Shown: positions 26,300 through 35,562 of the stretch, piece by piece
Layout: every line of letters begins with the position of its first letter
Numbering within the stretch: position 1 is the stretch's first letter
DNA from: Nonomuraea gerenzanensis
Lineage (GTDB): Bacteria; Actinomycetota; Actinomycetes; Streptosporangiales; Streptosporangiaceae
Length of the DNA stretch: 64,000 nucleotides
Assembly (NCBI RefSeq): GCF_020215645.1
Contig: NZ_CP084058.1
Span: forward strand, 1,674,001-1,738,000
Direction: 5' to 3'
The notes under the pieces: generated by a model
What the model was told of the DNA's origin: nothing
Databases searched by the model: none
What the model saw: only the letters and a program-made list of their open reading frames with translations
Position numbers and translations under genes: made by a program

Positions 26300-29200
26300 A
26301 TGCGATTTGGGGTGCTTGGCCCGCTGGCCGTCTGGACGGACGCCGGGGAGACCGTCACGGTCCCCGGCCTGAAGGTCCGGGCGCTCCTCGTGGACCTGCT
26401 CGTCCACGAGGGCCATCCGGTTTCGGTGGACCGGCTGGTCGACGACCTGTGGGGCGAGGACCCGCCGGCCAACCCGGCGGGCGCGCTGCAGGTGCGCGTC
26501 TCGCAGCTGCGCAAGGCGTTCGAGGACGCCGAGCCCGGCGGCAAGAACCTCGTGGTCTCCCGCGCCCCCGGTTACCTGCTGCGCGCCGACGAGGGCGCCG
26601 TGGACGCCGTGCGCTTCGCCGCCCTCCTGGCCAAGGCCGAGGCCACCGACAGCCCGCGGGCCAAGGCCGGGCTGCTGGCCGACGCGCTGGCGCTGTGGCG
26701 GGGCCCCGCGTACGCGGACTTCGCCGACGAGGAGTACACGAGGTCGGCCATCCACCGCCTGGAGGAGCAGCGGCTGTCGGCGCTGGAGCAGCACGCCGAG
26801 GCGCGGCTGGAGCTGGGCGAGCACGGGCTGCTCGTGGGGGAGCTGGGCGACCTGGTCGACCGTCACCCGCTGAGGGAGCGGCTGCGGGCCGTGCACATGC
26901 GGGCCCTGTACCGCGCTGGGCGGCAGAGCGAGGCGCTGGCGAGCTTCGGCGAGCTGCGCGAGCGGCTGGCCGACGAGCTGGGGCTCGATCCTGGGCCCGA
27001 GCTGGTCGCGCTGCACCAGGCGATCCTCGGTCAGGACCCGGCGCTGAGCGTGCCCGCCGACCGGCCCGTCACGAACCTGCCTGCCTCGGTCAGCAAGCTG
27101 ATCGGGCGTGACGAGGCGTTGGGTGAGGTGTGCGGGCTGATCGAGGAGGAGCGCCTGGTCACGCTCACGGGCAGCGGCGGGGTGGGCAAGACGCGGCTGG
27201 CGCTGGAGGCGGCGAACCGGCTGCTCGACACGTTCGCGGACGGTGCCTGGCTGGTCGCGCTCGACCAGGGCCCTCGTTCACCGGCGGAGGCCGTCATGGC
27301 GGCGCTGGACATCAGGGAAGAGGCAGGCGCTCCGACGGCTCCGGGCGACCCCGCCTCCGCGACTGTCACGCCCGTTGGGGGCGGGGCCGATGCCGCGCTG
27401 GCGGCGCGGCTGGCCGCCGTGCTCAGGCCCCGGCGGATGCTGCTTGTGCTCGACAACTGCGAGCACGTCGTCGAGCAGGTGGCCGAGCTGGCCGAGGTGC
27501 TCCTGCGCGGCTGCCCCGACCTGCGCATCCTGGCGACGAGCCGGGAGCCGCTGGCCGTGGCGGGCGAGGTGTTGTGGAGCGTGCCGCCGCTCGACGTGCC
27601 CACCGGCGCCGACCTGGCCGTCATGGCCCGCTCCGACGCCGTGCGGCTCTTCGTGACCAGGGCGGCGGCCTCGGCGCGCGGCTTCCGGCTGGAGGCGGGC
27701 AACGCGCAGGCCGTCGCGCAGCTCTGCCGGCGGCTCGACGGCATCCCGCTGGCGCTGGAGCTGGCCGCGACCAGGGTGCGCGCGCTGGGCGTGCAGGGCG
27801 TGGTGGCCCGGCTGGACGACAGGTTCCGGCTGCTGGCCTCCGGGCAGCGTGGCGCGCCGGCCCGCCAGCAGACGCTCACCGCGGTGATCGACTGGAGCTG
27901 GGACCTGCTGCCTGACGAGGAACGCGTCGTCCTGCGCCGCCTGGCCGTGCACGTGGACGGCTGCACGCTGGAGGCCGCCGAGGCCGTCTGCGACAGCGAC
28001 CGGACCCTGGACGTGCTGGACCTGCTGGCCCGGCTGGTCGACCGTTCGCTCGTGGTGGTCGTGGACACCCCCACCGGCGTCAGGTACCGCCTGCTGGAGT
28101 CGGTGTCGGAGTACTGCCGCGCCAGGATGTCCGACGTGGGCGAGCTCGACGCCGTACGTCACGCGCACCTGCGCCACTACCTCGACCTCGCCGTACGAGC
28201 GGAGCCCGGCCTGTACGGGCCCGAGCAGCGCGACTGGCTGCTGCGCCTGGACGCGGAGGCAGCCAACATGCGGGCGGCCCTCGACACGGCGGCGGCCCGC
28301 GGCGACGCGCACGACGCGGCCCGGCTGGTGAACGCGCTGGCCTGGTACTGGTTCCTGCGGGGCAGGCTCGCCGAGGGCAGGCGGGCCATGGCCCAGGCGC
28401 TGGCCGTGCCGCGGCCCGACGCCGACCCGGCGCGGGCCAGGGCGGCGGCCTGGGAGGCGGGGTTCGCGCTGTGCCTGGGCGAGCAGCCCGACTGGCGGCC
28501 CGTCCTCGACGCGGTCGAGGACCCGGGTGAGCGCGCCAGGGCCAGGCTCTTCGTGGGGCTGCACGCGGACGACATGCCGGCCGGGCAGGAGCAGACGGAG
28601 CTGGCGCTGGCCACGTTCAGGGAGGCCGGCGACCGGTGGGGCATCGCCACCGCGCTCACCCGGCAGGCCATGGACGCCTTCACGGTGCGCGACCAGGAGG
28701 CGATCGAGCGGATCGCGAGCGAGAGCGCCCGCCTGTTCACCGAGCTGGGCGACCGGTGGGGGCTGCTGCGCGCCACCGAGTGGCTGGCCTCGCTGGCCGA
28801 GATGCGGCGCGACGCCCAGCAGGCGAACCGGCTGTTCGGCGAGGGGCTGCGGCTGGCCGAGGACCTGGGGCTGTGGCCCGAGGTCGCCACGCACACCGCG
28901 TGGCTCGGCTGGGTCGCGTTGCAGAGCGCCCAGTTCGACCGCGCGATCGAGCTGTGCGGCAGCGCGCTGAAGCAGGCGGACGCGCAGGGGTACAGCAAGG
29001 GCGCGACCATGGCCGAGATGGGCCTGGCCTACGCCGCGCGCAGGTCGGGCCGGCTCGACCTGGCGGAGCGGCACCTGCTGCACCTGCTCGAAGGGCTGTC
29101 CCGCGACCCCGACGGCGATCCCGCGCTGCACCTGCCCGACACCCTCATCGAGCTGGGCTGGCTCACCGAGCTGCGCGGTGACCTGGCCGGAGCGATGGCG

Positions 29201-29494
29201 CTGCACGCGGAGGCCATGGCGTTCGCCTGGCGCATCGGCGACCCCAGGACGACGGTCGGCGCCGTGGAGGGCGCTGCCGCCGCCGCGGGGCCCACCGAGA
29301 AGTCGGCCCTGCTGCTGGGGCTGGCGGCGGCGGTCAGGGAGAGCTACCAGTTGCCGCTGGGCGCGGCCGAGCTGGAGGACATCGAGCGCGCCACCGCACG
29401 GACGCGCGAGGCGCTCGGGGAGGAGGCGTTCGCGGTGGCGTTCGCGAAGGGCGGCACCTACAAGCTGGACGACGCCCAGAGCCTGCTGCAGTGA
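26300..29494 (+). CDS. AfsR/SARP-type transcriptional regulator with STAND ATPase and TPR regions
   Basis: A 1064-residue regulator of the family that switches on secondary metabolism or development. Domains in order: an OmpR-like winged helix (about 1-95, LVDDLWGEDPP), a BTAD domain (about 100-245, ending LGLDPGPELVALHQAILGQDP), an NB-ARC-type ATPase from about 265 (GSGGVGKTRLALEA Walker A; MLLVLDNCEHV Walker B) with a WSWDLL helical domain, and a C-terminal half of TPR-like helical repeats. No biosynthetic cluster is visible nearby, so its targets probably lie elsewhere. The ATG at 26300 follows a promoter by seven bases. Confidence 0.9.
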   Translation: MRFGVLGPLAVWTDAGETVTVPGLKVRALLVDLLVHEGHPVSVDRLVDDLWGEDPPANPAGALQVRVSQLRKAFEDAEPGGKNLVVSRAPGYLLRADEGAVDAVRFAALLAKAEATDSPRAKAGLLADALALWRGPAYADFADEEYTRSAIHRLEEQRLSALEQHAEARLELGEHGLLVGELGDLVDRHPLRERLRAVHMRALYRAGRQSEALASFGELRERLADELGLDPGPELVALHQAILGQDPALSVPADRPVTNLPASVSKLIGRDEALGEVCGLIEEERLVTLTGSGGVGKTRLALEAANRLLDTFADGAWLVALDQGPRSPAEAVMAALDIREEAGAPTAPGDPASATVTPVGGGADAALAARLAAVLRPRRMLLVLDNCEHVVEQVAELAEVLLRGCPDLRILATSREPLAVAGEVLWSVPPLDVPTGADLAVMARSDAVRLFVTRAAASARGFRLEAGNAQAVAQLCRRLDGIPLALELAATRVRALGVQGVVARLDDRFRLLASGQRGAPARQQTLTAVIDWSWDLLPDEERVVLRRLAVHVDGCTLEAAEAVCDSDRTLDVLDLLARLVDRSLVVVVDTPTGVRYRLLESVSEYCRARMSDVGELDAVRHAHLRHYLDLAVRAEPGLYGPEQRDWLLRLDAEAANMRAALDTAAARGDAHDAARLVNALAWYWFLRGRLAEGRRAMAQALAVPRPDADPARARAAAWEAGFALCLGEQPDWRPVLDAVEDPGERARARLFVGLHADDMPAGQEQTELALATFREAGDRWGIATALTRQAMDAFTVRDQEAIERIASESARLFTELGDRWGLLRATEWLASLAEMRRDAQQANRLFGEGLRLAEDLGLWPEVATHTAWLGWVALQSAQFDRAIELCGSALKQADAQGYSKGATMAEMGLAYAARRSGRLDLAERHLLHLLEGLSRDPDGDPALHLPDTLIELGWLTELRGDLAGAMALHAEAMAFAWRIGDPRTTVGAVEGAAAAAGPTEKSALLLGLAAAVRESYQLPLGAAELEDIERATARTREALGEEAFAVAFAKGGTYKLDDAQSLLQ

Positions 29495-29519
29495 CGGTCC
29501 AGAGCCTGCTGAAGTGACG
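29477..29519. repeat. Short direct repeat duplicating the 3' end of the SARP gene
   Basis: A 20-base segment including the stop codon (29477-29496) recurs at 29500-29519 with one mismatch. The second copy lies just outside the gene, so it looks like a small recent duplication of the gene's tail. Confidence 0.85.
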
Positions 29520-29541
29520 CGGAGCAGGCGGCCTGCTGTAG

Positions 29542-29985
29542 TCATGCGAAGCAGGCGGCCAGGCGGTCGAAGAACTCGGTCCAGCCCGCCTTGGCCCCCT
29601 CGGCGTGCTCCGGGTCGGTGTTGACCCCGTACTGGTGGAAGCGCATCTCGGTCTTCCCGCCCGCGTCGGCGAAGCCGACCGTCACGACGGACGCCGGCCC
29701 GTCACCCGGATCGTCGGGGTCGCCGGTCGTGAACACCAGCCGCTCCGGCGCCACCACCTCCCGGTACGTCCCGTCCAGCGTCACCTCGAAGCCCTCCTCG
29801 CCCACCAGCGTGGCCCGCCAGACGCCGCCCGGCCAGGCGTCCAGCGTGATCCGGCCGACCGGCGTGGCCAGCGTCGCCGGCCCGAACCAGCGGGCGAACC
29901 GCTCCGGTTCGGTCCACGCCGCCCACACCCGCTCGCGGGGCGCGTCGAAGAGGCGGATCAGTTCGTACTCGGCGGTCTGGGTCAT
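29542..29985 (-). CDS. SRPBCC (AHSA1-like) domain protein
   Basis: A 147-residue helix-grip (START/Bet v1-like) protein. The N-terminal FDAPRERVWAAWTEPERFARWFGP is diagnostic for the AHSA1/SRPBCC subfamily, and the C-terminal GWTEFFDRLAACFA helix closes the hydrophobic cavity. Such proteins bind small hydrophobic ligands or act with ArsR regulators; no ArsR gene is adjacent here. AGGAGG at about 29993-29998 (minus strand) precedes the ATG at 29985. It converges with the SARP gene and is divergent from the amidohydrolase. Confidence 0.87.
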   Translation of the reverse strand: MTQTAEYELIRLFDAPRERVWAAWTEPERFARWFGPATLATPVGRITLDAWPGGVWRATLVGEEGFEVTLDGTYREVVAPERLVFTTGDPDDPGDGPASVVTVGFADAGGKTEMRFHQYGVNTDPEHAEGAKAGWTEFFDRLAACFA

Positions 29986-30079
29986 CGTGCTGCCCTCCTT
30001 GCTGTCGATGACTCCACGATGACCGGCAGGGCTTACGATCCCCTTCTCGCGGCCTTTAGGCGATGGCACGCTGGGACCC

Positions 30080-31294
30080 ATGCGGATCATTCGCGCCGCC
30101 AAGGTGCTGACCGGGCGTCCAGGAGAAGTGATCGCGGACGGGGAGGTCCTCATCGACGGGGCCACGATCGTCTCCGTGGGGCCGCGCGGCAGCGCGGGAG
30201 AGGCACCGGAGGTGATCGAGCTGCCCGGCCACACGGTGCTGCCCGGGATGGTGGACGCGCACGTGCACCTCGGGTTCGACGCCAAGGTGGACCCGGTGAC
30301 CAGGCGCAGCACCGAGAGCGACCACCACCTGCTGCTGCGCATGGCCGAGAACGCCCGCAAGCTCGTCTCCGCCGGCGTCACCACCGCCCGCGACCTGGGC
30401 GGGCGCGGCTTCCTCGACGTGGTGCTGCGCGACGCCATCGAGGAGGGCCTGGCCGTCGGCCCGCACCTCGTCGCGGCCACCAGGCCGATCACCGTCACCG
30501 GCGGCCACTGCTGGTACATGGGCGGCGAGGCCGACGACGAGCCCGCCATCCGCCGCGTCGCCCGCGAGAACCTGCGCGCCGGCGCCGACTGCCTCAAGGT
30601 CATGGCCTCGGGCGGCCTGATGACGCCGGGCGCGCCGCCGAGCTGGGTGCCGCAGTACACCACGGAGCAGCTGCGCGTGGTCGTCGAGGAGGCCGCCACG
30701 CGCGGCAAGCACGTCGCGGCGCACGCCCACGCGCACGCCTCGATCAGGAGCTGCGTCGAGGCCGGCGTCACCACCATCGAGCACTGCACGTTCTTCACGC
30801 CGTCGGGCCACGAGTACGACGCGCGGCTCGCCGACTTCGTCGCGGCCAGCGGCACGTACGTGTGCCCCACCGTGCACGGCGTGCACGAGCGGATCGCCCA
30901 GGTGCACGGGGAGGCGATGCGTGACGCCTGGCTGGCCGGCGTCGCCGCGATGCGGGAGGCGGGCATGCGGCTGATCGCGGGCACGGACTCCGGTTTCGCC
31001 GTGGGTGACATCCCGAACGCCACCGATGGGTACGTCGGCGGTTTGGAGACGTTCGCGATGGTGGGCTACGGCAACGCGGAGATCATCGAGCTGGCCACCG
31101 TGCTGGCCGCCGACGCCTGCGGGGTGGGCGCGGTCGCCGGCAGCCTCGACCCGGGCAAGCGCGCCGACCTCATCGCGGTCGCGGGCGACCCCCTCGAACG
31201 CATCTCCGACCTGCGCAACCTCGCGCTCGTGCTGGTTTCCGGCCGTTCGGTCGGGCAGTCGGGCGTGGACACCGTGACCTCGTCCGTGGGCTGA
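30080..31294 (+). CDS. Metal-dependent amidohydrolase
   Basis: A 404-residue amidohydrolase-superfamily enzyme (imidazolonepropionase/prolidase-like branch). The metal ligands are visible as DAHVHLG (HxH), the Lys in CLKVMASGG, AAHAHAH, TTIEHCT and GTDSG (Asp). The short N-terminal beta-sandwich strand (IIRAAKVLTGRPGEVIADGEVLIDGATIV) is characteristic. It would hydrolyse an amide or ester bond, possibly of a proline dipeptide or cyclic imide. It forms a probable two-gene unit with the esterase 21 bases downstream. Confidence 0.87.
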   Translation: MRIIRAAKVLTGRPGEVIADGEVLIDGATIVSVGPRGSAGEAPEVIELPGHTVLPGMVDAHVHLGFDAKVDPVTRRSTESDHHLLLRMAENARKLVSAGVTTARDLGGRGFLDVVLRDAIEEGLAVGPHLVAATRPITVTGGHCWYMGGEADDEPAIRRVARENLRAGADCLKVMASGGLMTPGAPPSWVPQYTTEQLRVVVEEAATRGKHVAAHAHAHASIRSCVEAGVTTIEHCTFFTPSGHEYDARLADFVAASGTYVCPTVHGVHERIAQVHGEAMRDAWLAGVAAMREAGMRLIAGTDSGFAVGDIPNATDGYVGGLETFAMVGYGNAEIIELATVLAADACGVGAVAGSLDPGKRADLIAVAGDPLERISDLRNLALVLVSGRSVGQSGVDTVTSSVG

Positions 31295-31315
31295 ACGTTC
31301 CTGAGAGGAGACCTG

Positions 31316-32341
31316 ATGCTGCCCTGGTCCGCCGAACTGGCCGGCCGCCTCGACCACCACGTCGTCGAGAGCGACCTCCTGCGTGGCAACCCGCTGGGGG
31401 ATCCGCACGAACGGCCGCTGGTGGTGTACGTCCCGCCCGGCTACGAGGACTCGCCCGGCCGCCGCTACCCGGTCATGTACGTGCTGCTCGGCTACACCGG
31501 GCACGTCGGCATGTGGTTCAACCGGGCGCCGTTCAGACAGCCGTACCCGGAGCTGGCCGACGCCATGTTCGCCGCCGGGGACGCGCCGCCCGCCATCGTC
31601 GTGTACGTGGACGCGTGGACCTCGCTCGGCGGCAGCCAGTACCTCGACTCGCCCGCCACCGGCCGCTACCACTCGTACCTGCGTGACGAGATCGTCCCCT
31701 TCGTGGACGCCCGCTACCGCACCCTCGCCGACCGCGACCACCGGGCCGTCACCGGCAAGTCGAGCGGCGGCTACGGGGCCATGGTCACGGCCATGCTGGC
31801 GCCGGACGTGTTCGGCGCGCTGGCCACGCACGCGGGCGACGCGCTGTTCGAGGTCTGCAACCGGCCGCGCTTCCCGGCGCTGGCGCGCAGGCTGCGCGAC
31901 ATGTACGACGGCTCCTACGACAAGTTCCTCGCCGACTTCCGCGGCCGCCTGGCCGGCACCAGGGACGGGGACCTCGAACTGCTGGAGATGTACGCCTACG
32001 CGGCCGCGTACTCGGACAACGGCATCGTCCGCCTGCCGTTCGACGACACCGGCGCGGTCGTCCCCGAGGTGTGGGAGCGGTGGCTCACCCTCGACCCGGT
32101 CGTGATGGCGCGGGAGCCGCGCCACGCCGAGGCGCTGCGCTCGATGCGGGCGATCTGGGTGGACGCGGGCAGCAAGGACGAGTACTACCTGGACTTCGCC
32201 GCCGTCGCCTTCAACCGGGCGCTGGAGGAGGCGGGGGTGCCGGGGGAGCGGGTGCACTTCGAGCTGTTCGAGGCGGGCCACGGGGGGATCGAGTACCGGT
32301 ATCCGCTCGCCCTGGCCTGGCTCGCCCATCGCCTCACGTAG
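31316..32341 (+). CDS. Esterase D/enterochelin esterase-like hydrolase
   Basis: A 341-residue alpha/beta hydrolase of the esterase family (Pfam esterase, Fes/EstD-like). The early strand LVVYVPPGYEDSPGRRYPVMYVLLG and the nucleophile elbow GKSSGGYGA are diagnostic; the catalytic His is in EAGHGG near the end. No signal peptide is present. GAGAGGAG precedes the ATG at 31316. It follows the amidohydrolase gene and overlaps the HIT gene tail-to-tail by 8 bases. Confidence 0.87.
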   Translation: MLPWSAELAGRLDHHVVESDLLRGNPLGDPHERPLVVYVPPGYEDSPGRRYPVMYVLLGYTGHVGMWFNRAPFRQPYPELADAMFAAGDAPPAIVVYVDAWTSLGGSQYLDSPATGRYHSYLRDEIVPFVDARYRTLADRDHRAVTGKSSGGYGAMVTAMLAPDVFGALATHAGDALFEVCNRPRFPALARRLRDMYDGSYDKFLADFRGRLAGTRDGDLELLEMYAYAAAYSDNGIVRLPFDDTGAVVPEVWERWLTLDPVVMAREPRHAEALRSMRAIWVDAGSKDEYYLDFAAVAFNRALEEAGVPGERVHFELFEAGHGGIEYRYPLALAWLAHRLT

Positions 32342-32735
32342 CGGGCGGGGGGCGATCGCCGGTGATCCGCCGCAGAACGTGCGCCAGCTCACCCGCCGGC
32401 CCCGCCTCACCGGTGCGCCAGCGAGGAATCACGTGCACGTGGAAATGGAAGACGTCCTGCCCGGCGACGTCGCCGGTGTTGTGCCGCACGTTCACCCCGT
32501 CGGGTGCGAGAGCCGTCCTCAGCAGGCCGGCGACGCGATGCACCATGTCGGCGACCTGGCCATGAGAGGCTTGGGAGATCTCCCACACGTCCCGCGCATG
32601 CACGCGCGGGACCACCAGCGTGTGCCCGGGGGAGGCGGGCCTGATGTCCAGGAACGCCAGCGTGTGCTCGTCCTCCAGGACGCGGTGGGACGGCGATCGA
32701 CCGGCCACGATCTCGCAGAAGGTGCACTCGCTCAT
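32334..32735 (-). CDS. HIT family protein
   Basis: A 133-residue histidine-triad nucleotide hydrolase/transferase. The zinc-type N-terminus is CTFCEI, and the active site is the HFHVHVIPR triad near residue 105. HINT-type members hydrolyse AMP-N or AMP-lysine bonds. The ATG at 32735 fits the family start (SECTFCEIVAG). The end overlaps the convergent esterase gene by 8 bases. Confidence 0.92.
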   Translation of the reverse strand: MSECTFCEIVAGRSPSHRVLEDEHTLAFLDIRPASPGHTLVVPRVHARDVWEISQASHGQVADMVHRVAGLLRTALAPDGVNVRHNTGDVAGQDVFHFHVHVIPRWRTGEAGPAGELAHVLRRITGDRPPPAT

Positions 32736-32778
32736 CCCGCGATGATCGCAGACGCCGACCCGCCCGCCGGTCACGGTG

Positions 32779-33507
32779 TCAGTCGTCCTCCAGGACGTAC
32801 CGCAGATAGAAGTCCGGCTTGGCCAGGAAGCGCCGCCAGTCGTCGACCACCTGCAGCTGCTCCCACGCGACGCTGCCCACGCCGTCCTCGCCCAGCTCCA
32901 CGATCCGGGCCCCCGGCAGGGCGGCCAGGATCGGCGAGTGGGTGGCGCAGATGATCTGCCCGCCTTCCCGCGAGACCCGGTGCATGAGGCCGGCCAGGCG
33001 CAGGCACGACCGGAACGACAGGGCCGCCTCCGGCTCGTCCAGCAGGTAGAGCCCCGGCCCGGCCAGCATCCGGTCGAGCACGGTGAAGAACCCCTCGCCG
33101 TGTGACTGCTCCGCGAGGCTGCCCTCCCAGTAGCCGGGCAGGCCGGACACCCGCTGCCCCAGGTTGAACAGGGTCTCGGCGCGGAAGAAGAAGCCCCGCC
33201 GCCTGCGGCGCGGGCCGCGCAGGAGGCCGAGCCCCGTGACGGTGAGCTCGGCGTCGAGGGACTGCCCGAGCGGTGAGGGCTCTCCTGCTGAGGCGTACCG
33301 GGTGCCTGCCTTGCCGCCTTCCGAGTTGATGCCGCACACGTCCGCGATGGCCTCCACCAGGGTGGACTTGCCCGATCCGTTCTCACCCACGAGGAAGGTG
33401 ACCTGGCGGTCGAAGGTCAGGCCGTGTGCGTGCAGATGGCGGACGGCGGGCAGCTCGGCGGACCAGTCGGCGGGCAGGCGGGGAACGCGGAGCCGCGTCA
33501 GCAGCAC
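32779..33507 (-). CDS. AAA/ABC-type ATP-binding protein
   Basis: A 242-residue stand-alone ATPase of the AAA_21/ABC-like type seen in RecF/SMC-related proteins. Walker A is VGENGSGKSTL, Walker B YLLDEPEAALS, and the H-loop CATHSPILAALPG. No membrane partner is nearby. The GTG at 33507 is preceded by GAAGGG at a good distance. Such proteins occur alone in many actinomycetes, and some act with nucleases in overcoming-lysogenisation-defect-like systems, but no nuclease gene is seen here. The function is unassigned. Confidence 0.82.
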   Translation of the reverse strand: MLLTRLRVPRLPADWSAELPAVRHLHAHGLTFDRQVTFLVGENGSGKSTLVEAIADVCGINSEGGKAGTRYASAGEPSPLGQSLDAELTVTGLGLLRGPRRRRRGFFFRAETLFNLGQRVSGLPGYWEGSLAEQSHGEGFFTVLDRMLAGPGLYLLDEPEAALSFRSCLRLAGLMHRVSREGGQIICATHSPILAALPGARIVELGEDGVGSVAWEQLQVVDDWRRFLAKPDFYLRYVLEDD

Positions 33508-33570
33508 GTCTATCGCCCTTCGTCGCAGCGAGATGTCCCGGTTGAGCCTAATCGGGCCTGAGCTGCGTGC

Positions 33571-33594
33571 GCCGCGCCGCGCCGCGCCGCGCCG
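33571..33594. repeat. Pentanucleotide tandem repeat
   Basis: About 4.8 copies of GCCGC, between an ATPase gene and a helix-turn-helix gene that diverge from it. It is non-coding and could vary in length by slippage. Confidence 0.9.
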
Positions 33595-33666
33595 TTCGGA
33601 GGCGGCGGTCCGGCCGCTGCGGTGACGCTGCCACGCCGCGCCCGTCCATGACGCTAGGCTGCCGCA

Positions 33667-34365
33667 ATGGATCTGAAAGAGCAGGTACGCGAGCTGCGCC
33701 TGCAGGGCAAGTCGCCCAAGGAGATCGCCCGCGCGCTCAAGGTGTCGCCGTCGGTCGTGGCGCCGCTCGTCCGCGCCATCGCCACGGAGACCGCCGAGAC
33801 GGCCGAGGCGAAGGGCCCGGGCGAGGCCGAGGTCGTCGGGTGCTGGATCAACGTGGGCTGGAGCGAAGGGCTCGGCGTCGACCCGGCGCGCGGCTGGGTG
33901 GACGAGGCGCCCGGCTCCGGCGTGGGCGGCATGGTGTGCGTGCTCGTCGCCCGGCGCCACACCTGGGACCGGCTGTCCGTCTGCGGTTACCTGGCCGACG
34001 TCTACTGCATGGGCGTCAAGAGCGTCATCGGCCCTGACGTGCTCGACGACCGCGACCTGGTGCGCTTCCGCGAGTACTTCTTCGGCGAGTACCCGGGCTG
34101 GCAGGAGGCCCCGATCGAGCTGGCCAGGCACCTGGTGTTCGGCTCGGTGGACCACGCGCGCACGCTCGGGTTCGAGCCGAACGACCTGTTCGCCCTCGGC
34201 TCCGACCTGCTCGGCAAGTGGGAGGAGGAGTCGGCCGTCACCTTCGGCCGCGACGGCAAGCCGTTCTACCTGGAGGGGCCGCAGGACGACGCCGCCAAGG
34301 TGCTGCGCACGCTGCGGCGCACGCTCTCCGACGACCAGTTCGGGTACGTCACCGCAGGCCGGTGA
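33667..34365 (+). CDS. Helix-turn-helix domain hypothetical protein
   Basis: A 232-residue protein. The first 40 residues (KEQVRELRLQGKSPKEIARALKVSPSVVAPLVRAIA) form a resolvase/sigma-type helix-turn-helix. The remainder (GCWINVGWSEG..., YCMGVKSVIGP, EYFFGEYPGWQEAPIELARHLVFGSVDHAR) is a conserved domain I do not recognise; the mix of Cys, Trp and Asp suggests an enzyme-like or binding domain. TAGGCT at 33655-33660 could be the -10 of a leaderless message. Its end overlaps the alkB-like gene by 17 bases on the opposite strand. Confidence 0.75.
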   Translation: MDLKEQVRELRLQGKSPKEIARALKVSPSVVAPLVRAIATETAETAEAKGPGEAEVVGCWINVGWSEGLGVDPARGWVDEAPGSGVGGMVCVLVARRHTWDRLSVCGYLADVYCMGVKSVIGPDVLDDRDLVRFREYFFGEYPGWQEAPIELARHLVFGSVDHARTLGFEPNDLFALGSDLLGKWEEESAVTFGRDGKPFYLEGPQDDAAKVLRTLRRTLSDDQFGYVTAGR

Positions 34366-34987
34366 CCCGCAGCGTGAGATTCAGGCGGCCGGAGGCCAGC
34401 CCGGTGGCGGGATCGCCGGTGCCCGGGTAGACCTTCGGCACGCCGTGGTAGGCGAAGCGGGACGGCCCGCCGAACACGAACAGGTCACCCGAGGTGAGCC
34501 GCACGTCGGTGTACGGCCGCCCGCGCGTCTCGGTGTTGCCGAAGCGGAACAGGCAGGCGTCGCCGATGCTCAACGACACCACCGGGGCGTCGGAGCGCTC
34601 GTCCTTGTCCTGGTGCATGCCCATCTTGGCCCGGCCGTCGTAGAAGTTGATCAGCGCGGTGTCGGGGTCGTAGGCTACCTCGTGCCCGTAGGCGTCGGCC
34701 AGCGCGCGGCGGCCCAGGCCGGCCAGCCACCCGGGCAGCTCCGCCACCTGGCGGCCGTTCACGTCGTGGGCGACGCGCGTGTACCTGTACGGCTGCCAGT
34801 GCCAGCCCAGGCACACCGTCTGAACCGACATGACGCCGCCGCTCGGCAGCACAGTGTGCCGGATCGGCACCGGGCCCCGCGCCCACCCCCGGCACGCCTC
34901 GACCAGCCGGCGCTGCTCCTCCAGCGTCAGCCAGCCCGGCACGTGCACCGCGCCGGGTGCGATTTCCCTCATCGGCAGCGGGATCAC
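34349..34987 (-). CDS. alkB: AlkB-like 2-oxoglutarate/Fe(II) alkylated-nucleic-acid dioxygenase
   Basis: A 212-residue oxidative demethylase that would remove alkyl groups such as 1-methyladenine and 3-methylcytosine from DNA or RNA. Fe(II) ligands are His and Asp in GMHQDKDE and the distal His in FAYHGVPKV; the 2-oxoglutarate arginines are in RLNLTLRVTG. The GTG at 34987 overlaps the upstream stop (GTGA) and has GGAG upstream; an ATG at 34972 is possible. It is the last gene of a four-gene overlapping operon with ogt, which supports alkylation repair. Confidence 0.9.
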   Translation of the reverse strand: MIPLPMREIAPGAVHVPGWLTLEEQRRLVEACRGWARGPVPIRHTVLPSGGVMSVQTVCLGWHWQPYRYTRVAHDVNGRQVAELPGWLAGLGRRALADAYGHEVAYDPDTALINFYDGRAKMGMHQDKDERSDAPVVSLSIGDACLFRFGNTETRGRPYTDVRLTSGDLFVFGGPSRFAYHGVPKVYPGTGDPATGLASGRLNLTLRVTGLR

Positions 34988-35556
34988 GACTGCTCCAGAA
35001 CAATCACGTTGCGACCGATGCGCCACACGTTCCCATCGGGGTCGGCGCCGCGCATCCCCTCCAGTGTCCCAGGCGGCGCCATCGCGACCGCCCGGGCGGT
35101 CGCCGCGAACCCGACCGTCCGCGACGGCTCCCAAGCGGTGTCGCGCCGCAACCGCCGGCTCATCCCCGCCCAGCCGCGCGGCCCGCCCGCCACGACCCAG
35201 GCATCGGGCTCGTGCGCGGTGAACCTCCTGGCCTGCCTCAGCCAGGACGCGGCCTCCTCCGGCCACTCGACCACCGCCAGCACCTCGCCCTCCGGCCAGG
35301 CTGCGGTGAACGCCTCGGCCACGGGCGCCGCGTCCCGGCCTTGCCCGATCACGATGGTGCGGGCTCGCCGGGCGCGGATGAGGTCCACTACGGTCGCCAG
35401 TTCCGCGGCGGTGGGTGGGACAGGCTCAGGCTGGGACATGACGGCGGCTCGCGGTGAGGGGGCGCTCGCTCGGGCGGCCCCCCGCTGCCCGCCCGGCGCC
35501 CCGGGCACCGGACCGAGATACGGTCGCCCATCGGCACCGATCAGCCTGGACATCAT
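34984..35556 (-). CDS. Unknown protein in the alkylation-repair operon
   Basis: A 190-residue cytoplasmic protein not recognised. The first 40 residues are Pro/Ala/Gly-rich and probably disordered. The rest looks like a small alpha/beta domain (ARTIVIGQGRDAAPVAEAFTAAWPEGEVLAVVEWPEEAASWLRQA; PDAWVVAGGPRGWAGMSRRL) ending DGNVWRIGRNVIVLEQS. The ATG at 35556 has an AGTGAG site five bases upstream; a GTG at 35562 and an ATG at 35553 are alternatives. It is sandwiched between two iron/2-oxoglutarate oxygenases and ends inside the alkB start, so a role in the same repair or sensing pathway is likely but undefined. Confidence 0.7.
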   Translation of the reverse strand: MMSRLIGADGRPYLGPVPGAPGGQRGAARASAPSPRAAVMSQPEPVPPTAAELATVVDLIRARRARTIVIGQGRDAAPVAEAFTAAWPEGEVLAVVEWPEEAASWLRQARRFTAHEPDAWVVAGGPRGWAGMSRRLRRDTAWEPSRTVGFAATARAVAMAPPGTLEGMRGADPDGNVWRIGRNVIVLEQS

Positions 35557-35562
35557 GGCCAC